DNA from: Pseudanabaena sp.
GTDB taxonomy: Bacteria; Cyanobacteriota; Cyanobacteriia; Pseudanabaenales; Pseudanabaenaceae
DNA: 64,000 nucleotides
Assembly: GCA_003249035.1 (NCBI GenBank)
Contig: QBMK01000031.1
Coordinates: forward strand, 1-64,000
Reading direction: 5' to 3'
Shown here: positions 27,466-35,812 of the stretch, one piece after another
Layout: every line of letters starts with the position of its first letter
Numbering within the stretch: position 1 is the stretch's first letter
Position numbers and translations under genes: made by a program
The notes under the pieces: model-generated
Databases searched by the model: none
What the model saw: the letters and a program-made list of their open reading frames with translations, nothing else
Told to the model about the DNA's origin: nothing

Positions 27466-27648
27466 GTAGGGGCAGAGCATTCCCGCAGCGATTTATGAAA
27501 TTTGGGGACAACCTTTCTTCGGGAATGCTCTGCCCAAAACCTCACAACGCAGGGACAATGTATTGGTGAAGGCGGAGAGGGCGTAGCATTTGCGGATTGG
27601 GGTTATCTGTTGGTGTTCGAGATTATGGCGCAAATGCTACGCCCCTAC
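27466..27648. repeat. 183-bp MITE-like element, copy 2
   Basis: Starts GTAGGGGCAGAGCATTCCCG and ends AAATGCTACGCCCCTAC. Length is identical to copy 1 (5747-5929), and the two halves again form a CATTCCCG/CGGGAATG hairpin and a GTAGCATTTGCG/CGCAAATGCTAC hairpin. Short spurious ORFs run through it, encoding a peptide with PQMLRPL that is seen also in copy 1; these are translations of the repeat, not genes. Confidence 0.88.
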
Positions 27649-27688
27649 GTGATGGAATACTCAATACAAATTTTTTCCTTTTTACTTT

Positions 27689-30600
27689 CTACTTTTTACT
27701 TTCCAAAAGTTGTCTGTCGCTTTCAGAAACATTGGGGTTATTGGTGAGGTAAGGACGTAGCCAATCGCAGGCTTGAGAAATTGCGCGATTGTAGTCTATA
27801 TCCCATAATTTAATCGTATTATATTTGTGCTTATTGCTGGCAGAAGCAATCATTTTGCCGCTGGGTGAAAAGACTACACTCCGAAATGATTTGTAATCAA
27901 TATCCTCAATCGTAAGTAGTTCCTTGCCATCCAAATACCATAATTTGATAGTGTTGTTAAAACTACCAGATATTATCGTTTTCCCATCTGGAGAGAAGGC
28001 TACACTCACAACTCCACTACTATGACCATCGATAGTAAGAACTTCTTTACCTTGTAAATCCCACAATTTAATGGTGTTATCGTTACTGCCAGAGGCAATC
28101 ATTTTGCCATTAGGTGAGAATGCTACACTCAAAACTCCACTACTGTGACCATAAATAGTAAGAACTTTTTTACTTTCTAAATTCCATAATTTAATAGTGT
28201 TATCGTTACTGCCAGAAGCAATCATTTTTCCATTAGGTGAAAAGATAACGCTCCGAATTTCTTTATTATGACCGTTTAGGGTAAGTAGTTCTTTACCATC
28301 TAAATTCCATAATTTGAGTGTTTGATCAAAGCTACTAGAGACAATTTTTTTGCTGTCTGGGGAAAATGCTAAACTTAAAACCCCTCCGCTATGTCCATTA
28401 ATCGTAAGTAGTTCTTTACCTTTTAAGTTCCACAACTTAATTGTTTTGTCACTACTTCCAGAAACTATTGTTTGACCATCGGGTGAGAATATTACACTTC
28501 TAACATCCTCTGTATGCCCTTTAAAGGTAATTAATTCTCTCCCTTCAAGATCCCACAATTTTACAGTTTTATCAAAGCTACATGAGGCAATAGTTTTACT
28601 GTCAGGAGAAAATACTACACTCCAAATCTTCTCGTTGTGACCCTTGAAAATAGTACATTGTTCTCTATCTTTCAAGTTCCATAACTTGACTGTTTTGTCA
28701 TTACTTCCAGAAGCTATTGTTTGACCATCGGGGGAAAAAGCTACACTCCAAATTTTATTGCTATGACCTTCCAGTGTAAGAATTTCTTCACCTTCTAAAT
28801 TCCACAATTTTATTGTTTTATCGTCACTACTAGATAAAACTATTTTGCCATCAGGACTAAAGGAAACACTCCTAACTCCAGCATAATGACCTTTGAATAT
28901 GCGTAATTCTTGTCCTTCTAGATCCAACAATCTGATTGTATGATCATCAGATGCAGAGATAATATATTTACCGTTTGGAGCAAATGCCACGCTCAAGACT
29001 GCACCCATATGGCTTTTAAAAGTTAATAATTCTTTCCCTTCGAGATCCCATAACTTGATAGTTCTATCTAAGCTTCCAGAAGCAATCATTTTACCATCTG
29101 GAGAAAATGATAGGCTTCTAACTCCAGCATGATGTCCTTCACAAATAGATAGTTCTTTCCCTTCTAGATTCCATAATTTTATAGTCTTGTCAGCACTGCC
29201 AGAAGCAATAAGCTTACCATCTGGAGAAAATGCAACACTTCTTACTTCTTTGCTATGTCCCTTAAGAGTATATAATTCTTTACCTTCTAAGTTCCATAAT
29301 TTTAGTGTATTGTCAAAGCTTCCAGAAACTATAACTTTGTCATTTGGAGAAAATGCCACGCTTAAAACATCACTGGTATGACCTTTTAAGGTTCGTAATT
29401 CTTTACCTTGTAAATTCCATAATTTGATTGTTTTATCACCACTGCTAGAAATAATTATTTTGCCATCGTGACTAAATGCTACACTTCTGACCCAGTTACT
29501 ATGACCTTCAAGACAATTATATTCATAAATGTTGTGCGTAAATTTCCATAGCTGTCCAAAACTTTTCTTAGCTAGATATTCAGGAATTATTTTACTAGTG
29601 CTTGGACTAAGAATCCGTTGTCCAGCCTTCACTCCTGCTATCATGGCTTCAAGTTGATGATGTGCCAACCAGTAAGACTCGCAAGAGATACTCAAAGCTT
29701 CGATTTCGGCAATTTCTGCTCGTTGGAGTTCTTGTTCTTTATCTGCTAAAGCCGATCGCAATTGTTCTTTGGTCATTCGCAACTCTTCCGCCATACCAAA
29801 GACATACTTCTTCCGAATAAAGCTAACCAAATAATCATGAATCAACTGAAAGCGATCATCAGGCGAACTACTCACCCGAAAAGCAAGCCCAGAGCCAACG
29901 AGAACTGCTAGTACCAGCGAGAGATTTTCTGCTTCGTTGAGAGGTTCGATCCCCCTGCCTTCGTCATCCCCATTAAAAAGGGGGACTTGGCTTAACTCTT
30001 CTCCCCCCTTTATAAGGGGGACTGGGGGGGATCGAAACCCCAATCCATCGCCAGAAACCTCACCCAACAACTCACCAGCAAGCTCTGCTTGCGTCTTTTG
30101 CGGACGCTTCTCCTCATTCCCCGTCAACGCATACAACACCCTCTCCGCCAACTCCTGATTCGCCACCCCACAATCCCGCACCACATTCTCCAACCACCGC
30201 TCCACCAACACCTCACTCGGCTTGCGATGCGGATCGCTCGTTAAGGCAAGATACTGCTGAAGATTCGCGATCGGCGGAACCTCAGACTCCAACTGCGCCC
30301 CCACCACCTGCAACTCAATCGGCAAAATCCGCAACTGCTCACCACTCAAATCCGTCACAAGTCGCTCAATCAACTCAGGCTCCAAACGTAACTGCGATCG
30401 CTTAGTCAAAGCATCGATCACCTTTCGCGCCTGATCCTGCGTAAAATCCCCCAAATAATAACGCACCTGCTTACCGAGAATGTCATTCTCTACTTTCTCC
30501 AAATCCACAGCGCGATCGCATTCCAACAAATAATGCAGATAGTCCTCCCGCAGCGACAACACCACCCGCACAAAATCCGTATGCAAACAAGCCTTGAGAA

Positions 30601-32518
30601 ACTTGTAAAACGGCAGGCGATCGCGAAAATCTTCCTTCTTAAAAAAGAAATCTTCAAACTGATCGAAAATCAATACCGTCAAATAATTCTCATCGATATT
30701 CCGTTTGAAATGCTGAATCGGATCGAGATCGGGACGGCGATCGCCAAAATATTTTTGGAGCTTGTGTTTGACCGATCCACTCCAATCTTTGTAATCTTTG
30801 ATCGCAAAAACTAAAACCTTCCGCCCGTCAATTGTTCCCTTTGTGCGTAACGCAGGAACCAACCCACCACTAAGGATTGAGCTTTTCCCCGCCCCCGAAT
30901 CGCCATGAATTACTGTCAAGGGAAATCGCGCCTGACCGATGCGATCGGCCAAATTCTCCACATCCAGCATCCGCCCCGAAGCCTCAATCTCTTGAGCAAT
31001 GCTATCCGACTGATTCGCAACTTCTGTATATATATTTGGATTGTTCGCTTCCCGCTTAGGGTTCAGCGTACCCGCCCCAATAAATGCGCGTAGCCCATAC
31101 TGCTGCTCCACCGATCGCTGATGTTGCTTCGTCTCAAATGCTTCCAAATATAAACCTGCAGCGGTATAAAGCGATCTCAATTCCTCCAAAACCAACACAT
31201 AGATCTGCGCCTCATACTGATGATTCCAGCTAGCTCTTAAGGCTTCTAGTCTAGCGATCGCACCTTGGCGATCGCCCAATCCATCCAAGGCTTTTGCTAA
31301 CCATAGCTCATACTTCCCATAGACATACCGTTGTGAAAATGGAAAATTCGGTAGTTTTAGCGCTTCTCCTTCTCGATAAAGCCGCAATGCAGTCTCTGCC
31401 AACTCCCGCGCCGATGCATAGTCATGCTGCCAGAGTCTCACCGAGGCAAAGATTGCGCGATCGTGAGCCTCCCGCAATTGATTGGGATAGATTTTATGTA
31501 GTGCAAGTGCTTCTTGGACGAGAGCTTTTAGGCTCTCAATGGTTTCCCGACTCAACAAATCTTCCATTGTCGCTGTCAAAAAATTAATGTATTCCGCCAC
31601 CAAATCCCCACGTTCCAATTGGCGGAAAATTGCGAGACATTCCGTGAAATATTGCTGTGACGAAAGATAAAATATCTCCTTGTCAAAACGATGACGCAGA
31701 GCTTGGCTGCGATCGCACATTCCTAATTGCAACAGACAAACCGCCTGCTTGAGTTGATTCTTACCCCGCCAAATCGCGAGACTTTTCTCAAATAGTTCCT
31801 TCGCCAAATCAAGTTGCGACTCAGCAAACGCAATACAACCAAAAGCAAAATCAAGATTTGCTCTCAGTTCTTCATCTATTTCTATTTCTTGAATCTCCAA
31901 CTCCGAGATCGCCGTCTTTAGCTCAAACTGTTGCAACCGATCGGCGATCGCTGTACGTATCGATTCACGTTTGCGAACATCCTGAAAGCGCTCGAACATC
32001 TCCTCTGTCGAGGCTTGCACTAGCAGCTTTAGCTCCACAGGCTCCAACCGAAACTCAATCGCCCCCGCCGTAGTCCAGTTCGCCAGATCGCTTGCCTCAC
32101 GGGTGAGGATGTCCTGAGTGCGATCGCTCAACCATAGGATCATCGGAAATTCTAAACAATTCGCAAATTCCTCGCGTACTCGATTTGCTGACTTTAAAAC
32201 CGCTTCAATTTCTTTGACCGCATCTAATCCTAAAACCATCAGAACTTTTGGCTTTTGCTCTGACGGCGAATGATACACCATTTTAATTAATTCTTGAATT
32301 GGAGTCAGCAAAGTCTTAGCATCTGTTTCCAATTCGAGAATAGCGATTGCTGTTTCGGGCAATCCCTGAGCCGAAAGTCGCGATCGCAAGTCCTGCAACA
32401 CCCGCTTTTGCAATACGCGATAATTACATAAAACGATCGACAATGAAAATCCCTGCGCTAGCTGGACAATGCGCGTTAACCGCTTCAAAGCTTTTTGATT
32501 AATATCGGCAACACTCAT
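27689..32518 (-). CDS. nSTAND-type NTPase with 14 WD40 repeats
   Basis: 1609 aa from MSVADINQ at 32518; the extra 25 residues up to 32593 translate a repeat element and are rejected. Residues 1-165 form an alpha/beta domain resembling a P-loop-less AAA module, and 210-470 are TPR-like helices. The nSTAND1 NTPase follows, with Walker A GDSGAGKSS at 539-547 and Walker B LIFDQFEDF at 616-624. A coiled region (905-945) leads to 14 WD40 units from about 1003 (LxGHxxxVxSVAFSPDGK), enough for two seven-bladed propellers. The family senses ligands and signals by oligomerising. It follows the 434-aa ATPase gene on the same strand. Confidence 0.88.
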   Translation of the reverse strand: MSVADINQKALKRLTRIVQLAQGFSLSIVLCNYRVLQKRVLQDLRSRLSAQGLPETAIAILELETDAKTLLTPIQELIKMVYHSPSEQKPKVLMVLGLDAVKEIEAVLKSANRVREEFANCLEFPMILWLSDRTQDILTREASDLANWTTAGAIEFRLEPVELKLLVQASTEEMFERFQDVRKRESIRTAIADRLQQFELKTAISELEIQEIEIDEELRANLDFAFGCIAFAESQLDLAKELFEKSLAIWRGKNQLKQAVCLLQLGMCDRSQALRHRFDKEIFYLSSQQYFTECLAIFRQLERGDLVAEYINFLTATMEDLLSRETIESLKALVQEALALHKIYPNQLREAHDRAIFASVRLWQHDYASARELAETALRLYREGEALKLPNFPFSQRYVYGKYELWLAKALDGLGDRQGAIARLEALRASWNHQYEAQIYVLVLEELRSLYTAAGLYLEAFETKQHQRSVEQQYGLRAFIGAGTLNPKREANNPNIYTEVANQSDSIAQEIEASGRMLDVENLADRIGQARFPLTVIHGDSGAGKSSILSGGLVPALRTKGTIDGRKVLVFAIKDYKDWSGSVKHKLQKYFGDRRPDLDPIQHFKRNIDENYLTVLIFDQFEDFFFKKEDFRDRLPFYKFLKACLHTDFVRVVLSLREDYLHYLLECDRAVDLEKVENDILGKQVRYYLGDFTQDQARKVIDALTKRSQLRLEPELIERLVTDLSGEQLRILPIELQVVGAQLESEVPPIANLQQYLALTSDPHRKPSEVLVERWLENVVRDCGVANQELAERVLYALTGNEEKRPQKTQAELAGELLGEVSGDGLGFRSPPVPLIKGGEELSQVPLFNGDDEGRGIEPLNEAENLSLVLAVLVGSGLAFRVSSSPDDRFQLIHDYLVSFIRKKYVFGMAEELRMTKEQLRSALADKEQELQRAEIAEIEALSISCESYWLAHHQLEAMIAGVKAGQRILSPSTSKIIPEYLAKKSFGQLWKFTHNIYEYNCLEGHSNWVRSVAFSHDGKIIISSSGDKTIKLWNLQGKELRTLKGHTSDVLSVAFSPNDKVIVSGSFDNTLKLWNLEGKELYTLKGHSKEVRSVAFSPDGKLIASGSADKTIKLWNLEGKELSICEGHHAGVRSLSFSPDGKMIASGSLDRTIKLWDLEGKELLTFKSHMGAVLSVAFAPNGKYIISASDDHTIRLLDLEGQELRIFKGHYAGVRSVSFSPDGKIVLSSSDDKTIKLWNLEGEEILTLEGHSNKIWSVAFSPDGQTIASGSNDKTVKLWNLKDREQCTIFKGHNEKIWSVVFSPDSKTIASCSFDKTVKLWDLEGRELITFKGHTEDVRSVIFSPDGQTIVSGSSDKTIKLWNLKGKELLTINGHSGGVLSLAFSPDSKKIVSSSFDQTLKLWNLDGKELLTLNGHNKEIRSVIFSPNGKMIASGSNDNTIKLWNLESKKVLTIYGHSSGVLSVAFSPNGKMIASGSNDNTIKLWDLQGKEVLTIDGHSSGVVSVAFSPDGKTIISGSFNNTIKLWYLDGKELLTIEDIDYKSFRSVVFSPSGKMIASASNKHKYNTIKLWDIDYNRAISQACDWLRPYLTNNPNVSESDRQLLESKK
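29946..30035. repeat. 90-bp repeat inserted in frame in the nSTAND gene
   Basis: TCGATCCCCC (29946-29955) and GGGGGATCGA (30026-30035) are perfect 10-bp inverted ends. The interior carries the CCCCCTTTATAAGGGGG-type palindrome common in cyanobacterial genomes. It encodes about 30 residues (SPPVPLIKGGEELSQVP and beyond) at protein positions about 828-858, between the ATPase and the coiled region. 90 bp is 30 codons exactly, so the frame is kept. Confidence 0.8.
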
Positions 32519-32564
32519 AATTTTTGTCTGTTTATAGGTCAGCAAAAGAAAACTGTGAATGACC

Positions 32565-32630
32565 AGATCCCCGACTTTTTTAGTGACTAGCAAAACTGAT
32601 CTCTGATTGCAAAGAAAAAGTCGGGGATCT
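32565..32630. repeat. 66-bp inverted-repeat element in the nSTAND leader
   Basis: AGATCCCCGACTTTTT (32565-32580) is perfectly complementary to 32615-32630, with a 34-base interior. It lies between the ATPase gene stop (32660) and the nSTAND start (32518). As RNA it would be a stable hairpin that may act as terminator or attenuator between the two genes. Confidence 0.8.
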
Positions 32631-32659
32631 TAAACTTTGCATCTTTAGTTTATTTATGA

Positions 32660-33964
32660 CTAACTACTTAGCTTACTAGCCAAAATTGGATTTACATCAA
32701 ACCAGCCTTCATTTTGATATTCATACTCAAATACAAATTTGCTCCTGATTAGAGTCTGGTATTCAGATTCTCCACTCAATTGTTTATCTTTATGTACTTT
32801 CCTAATCAATGTCCACTCATCCACAGTGATTTTTTTGATGAGACTGTTCCGTTCCGATGCTATCGTATCCTCTAATAATTCCCTCGTAATTGGTGGATCT
32901 TCTTGTTGCAAGCAAGCTGATAGTAATCTAAACAAATCACGAACATGACCACCACTAACTTGACATAGGCGATCAAGGGTTTGCGAATTGTCAAAAACCT
33001 TGGTGACTAACTCATCATTAACACGCTGTACAGGATTAGCCGACGGAAAAGCCCTAGACATGACAATTTGCCTTAACAAAGCCATACCTGTAGCGCACTC
33101 GCCACCATCTGCCAAACTCGTAGGAATCATTGGTAAGGTTTTAATTTGAGTCCCAAAACGATCCTCAACGATCGCTGCATCATTGGAAAAAGTAAGCAAA
33201 AATGGAACCGTATATAAAACATGACATTTAAGTTCGCGCAGATCGCTGCGTTCTACAAATAAATAACCAGCCTTGTTGCGGTCTTTTTCATCAATACGAT
33301 TTTCAATGCGATCAAGGTTATCGACAATAACCACAAGTCCCTTCATTCCTTGGGATTGTAACTGGCGCTTGGCAGGCTCTAGTAACTCGTCATTAATCGC
33401 ATTAATGATTTTAGATATCCGTGATTCGAGTCTTTCTCTGATTTGTCTTCTTATAGAATCGTTCTTTTTGGATTGTGCGGTGATCTCGGCAATTCCGAGT
33501 GAAAGCTTGAAATTTACCCCAAAGTCCACTGGCGATTGCAATAAATCTTTTAATTCTCCCAGTATCTTTTTGAGTGTTTCAGGGGTTTTCATGATAACGT
33601 TTTTAGACTCAAGACTATTGCTAATTTGACCTGCGATCGCTAGCAACACATCACTCACCGCAACATCAGCCAACTCTAGAACGCGATCGCTCTCAAAGTA
33701 AACCACATGAAACTTTTGCTGTTCTAATAAATATTTCAATCGCAAGAGTTCCGTTGACTTTCCACAACCAATCCGCCCTGTAAATAATTGGCAGGTTGCT
33801 TTGTCAGGTGATAGTGTGGTAATTTGCCTTTCCATCCCCTGAAGCAGCCTAGCTCCTCTCACCTTTGAAAGATCGACATAGTAGTTACGTTCCGCTTCAA
33901 TGGCTGAATTCACAGGAAGCATGGGATTACAGGCATTATAAAATCGAGAAAGTTCGAGATCCAT
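32660..33964 (-). CDS. P-loop ATPase, upstream partner of the nSTAND-WD40 protein
   Basis: 434 aa. Walker A GRIGCGKST at 63-71, Walker B LVVIVDNLDR at 210-219, and a sensor-like GGHVRDLFRLL near residue 345 followed by a winged-helix-like C-terminus. The layout is that of KAP/ORC-like AAA+ ATPases of the STAND clade. No membrane or effector domain is seen. The N-terminus (MDLELSRFYNACNPMLPV) lacks any signal. It is 141 bp upstream of the nSTAND-WD40 gene on the same strand, and I have seen similar ATPase plus repeat-protein pairs in cyanobacteria. A conflict or stress-signalling role is inference. Confidence 0.75.
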   Translation of the reverse strand: MDLELSRFYNACNPMLPVNSAIEAERNYYVDLSKVRGARLLQGMERQITTLSPDKATCQLFTGRIGCGKSTELLRLKYLLEQQKFHVVYFESDRVLELADVAVSDVLLAIAGQISNSLESKNVIMKTPETLKKILGELKDLLQSPVDFGVNFKLSLGIAEITAQSKKNDSIRRQIRERLESRISKIINAINDELLEPAKRQLQSQGMKGLVVIVDNLDRIENRIDEKDRNKAGYLFVERSDLRELKCHVLYTVPFLLTFSNDAAIVEDRFGTQIKTLPMIPTSLADGGECATGMALLRQIVMSRAFPSANPVQRVNDELVTKVFDNSQTLDRLCQVSGGHVRDLFRLLSACLQQEDPPITRELLEDTIASERNSLIKKITVDEWTLIRKVHKDKQLSGESEYQTLIRSKFVFEYEYQNEGWFDVNPILASKLSS

Positions 33965-34029
33965 ATTTGAATTAATCGACGACTGAGCATGTCCTGATTA
34001 TTCACTATTGTAAGTCATCATCCACATCC

Positions 34030-34240
34030 CTGCGCTCAAGTGCGGGCTAAAAGCTCAAGTCTGCTGAAGCAGACTAAGAAATAATCGATCTCCAAAATAT
34101 TGCTGCGGGCTTTGCCCACAGCAATATTTTGGGGTTTTATATAAATCATTTTTTCTTGTAATGCCCTAGGCCACTTCAGTGGACTAGGGCTGTAAGCCCT
34201 GCAATTGAGTGGAGGGCTCACAAACATACTAATGCTATGA
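34030..34240. repeat. Cluster of short hairpin repeats
   Basis: Four adjacent stem-loops: AAGTCTGCTGAAGCAGACT; the 34092-34132 palindrome (19-bp arms, TTT loop, one mismatch); CCTAGGCCACTTCAGTGGACTAGG; and GGGCTGTAAGCCC. These match the short GCCACT/AGTGGC type hairpins scattered in many cyanobacterial genomes. They fill the gap between the ATPase gene (minus) and the riboswitch (plus), so the promoter of the riboswitch transcript must be among or just after them. Confidence 0.7.
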
Positions 34241-34249
34241 TGTGACATC

Positions 34250-34375
34250 AGCTTTCGGGTTTAGTGAGAAGCATTCACTAAAAGTAATGGGGAAAGATTG
34301 GTGCAAATCCAACGCTGTCCCGCAACTGTGATTTTCTGCCCATCAGCAGAAACAGTCAGAACACCCGCCGAAATC
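34250..34375 (+). promoter_or_regulatory. Cobalamin (adenosylcobalamin) riboswitch
   Basis: The conserved core is clear: GGTGCAAATCC at 34300-34310, then GCTGTCCCGCAACTGTGA at 34314-34331, and AACAGTCAGAACACCCGCC at 34351-34369. The outer stem pairs TTTCGGGT (34253-34260) with the ACCCG-CC-GAAA region (34363-34373). The 149-aa gene starts 39 bp after it with GAGG at 34404-34407, so the switch is probably translational or transcriptional control of that gene by B12. No other B12 gene is visible in the window. Confidence 0.92.
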
Positions 34376-34413
34376 TATATCGAATCCATTAATCTACATC
34401 TACGAGGTAATAG

Positions 34414-34863
34414 ATGAAGCTAAAAGATAGCGACTGGCAAGGAAACTTTGGCTATTGGCAAAAAGGTTTTATTCACTCAAACCTAATGATGATCGGCTAT
34501 TCCGCATGGTTAGGCTTTTTGCAGCATGGTCGCGGAGTCGTTATTTGTGATGTCGATCGCAGTGCGATCGCTCCCAGCAACACAGGATTAGAGGTAACTC
34601 AATTCAAATCTCAATTTATTGCTGAACAAGAATTAATCACTTCGATTCAGTCTTTTTCTTTGGATCAAGAATTGATTGCCGTGCTTGTACAAGCAGTGAG
34701 TAATTACGCTCCAGACAAAGAGATTGTTCTACTCATAAAAATGGAGCATCACCTCGAAATCAATCTTTTTCAAAATCTGAAGATTTTTCCTCCAGATTGT
34801 TACGCCCAAGTCAGCCGTCGTTGGGAAGAGTTTCAGCCTTGTTTAGAAACACATATTAAATGA
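34414..34863 (+). CDS. Unknown protein directly under the cobalamin riboswitch
   Basis: 149 aa. No family recognised. The sequence (MKLKDSDWQGNFGYWQKGFI; then GYSAWLGFLQHGRGVVICDV) has no signal peptide and no membrane segment; one central hydrophobic patch and a Cys-Asp pair (VICDVDRSAI) are the only notable features. GAGG precedes the ATG by 6 bases. Its position behind a B12 riboswitch suggests that it is made when cobalamin is scarce, for example as a B12-independent substitute or part of B12 handling. That is inference from position only. Confidence 0.7.
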   Translation: MKLKDSDWQGNFGYWQKGFIHSNLMMIGYSAWLGFLQHGRGVVICDVDRSAIAPSNTGLEVTQFKSQFIAEQELITSIQSFSLDQELIAVLVQAVSNYAPDKEIVLLIKMEHHLEINLFQNLKIFPPDCYAQVSRRWEEFQPCLETHIK

Positions 34864-34953
34864 GTTCTCGCAGAGTTCAAATTGGATAAGCGATTGTACA
34901 ATTTAATCAATATGGTTAATATATTGCCAATATAAGCTTTCTCGAGGGATTTT

Positions 34954-35760
34954 ATGCTTAAGCCAGCAATTGCTTACTTTAAGTCATTAGTAACTATTTG
35001 CTTACTTGTCTATTTCAGCTTTGTGACATTTGTTAGTCCCGCACAAGCTGGTAAGTTTATGGCTTCACTACCTTTTGATACTTCGACTAATGTTATTGAG
35101 GTTGCAGCTATCTATGAAACTTCCTACACAACCCAGAAAGCCATTGTCAAGTCCCTCAAGGTAAGCAATAAGCCCATGAAAAAGGCTTTAGGGTTTAAAG
35201 GATTTTCACTCCTACAAAGCCAAGATGGCAAACAAGTGATTGCACTCTCTCAATGGAACGATCTAGACAGCTATCAGGCTTACATTCCAGCTTCAGCCAC
35301 GGTCACTACTAGCAAGTCCAAAAGTCCAGATGGTGCAGTCACGATTCCAGAACCTAGTCAAACTCAAATATTTGAGATTGTGTCTGCCAAGACTTCGATC
35401 TCAGGAGCTATTCCTGCATTGCGCGGTAAAGAAGCCGTAGTCCGATTTACTCAACTAACGCCCAAAAGTCCTGAAATGCGATCGCAAGTTTTGACTAATC
35501 TTGAGGAGATGATTTCATCTACTATGCAAAATCAACCTATTCCTCAATCAGTGATTGTATTGAAAAGCTTGGATAGTGACGACGTGGCAATAATGACGAA
35601 TTGGAACTGTAGCGCTATGTTTGAAGATGTTGGAAAACCTGAAGCGATCGCACTAAGCAGTAGTCTAAACGAATTAGTAGACAACAAACAGAGCATTTAC
35701 AATGTTATGACCATTATCCCTTATGAAGTCAAAAAGGATAAAGAGAGCAAAAAAGACTAG
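34954..35760 (+). CDS. Exported double ABM-fold protein (antibiotic biosynthesis monooxygenase-like)
   Basis: 268 aa with a signal peptide ending near SPAQA (about residue 31). The mature part holds two ferredoxin-like ABM segments: one with KKALGFKGFSLLQSQDGKQV and then VIALSQWNDLDSYQAY, and one with VVRFTQLTPKSPEMRSQVL and VAIMTNWNCSAMFEDV. The ABM fold serves cofactor-free monooxygenases and haem-degrading enzymes, but the catalytic Trp/Asn set is not evident here. It starts 90 bp after the riboswitch gene on the same strand and could share its transcript. Role unknown. Confidence 0.7.
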   Translation: MLKPAIAYFKSLVTICLLVYFSFVTFVSPAQAGKFMASLPFDTSTNVIEVAAIYETSYTTQKAIVKSLKVSNKPMKKALGFKGFSLLQSQDGKQVIALSQWNDLDSYQAYIPASATVTTSKSKSPDGAVTIPEPSQTQIFEIVSAKTSISGAIPALRGKEAVVRFTQLTPKSPEMRSQVLTNLEEMISSTMQNQPIPQSVIVLKSLDSDDVAIMTNWNCSAMFEDVGKPEAIALSSSLNELVDNKQSIYNVMTIIPYEVKKDKESKKD

Positions 35761-35812
35761 TTACTTCTGGTAACCGTGAGAACAAAACAATAAAGGTTCT
35801 GAATCAATTGGA

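Noticed and set aside
32519-32593. 25-residue N-terminal extension of the nSTAND protein
   Set aside because: It translates part of the 66-bp inverted-repeat element.
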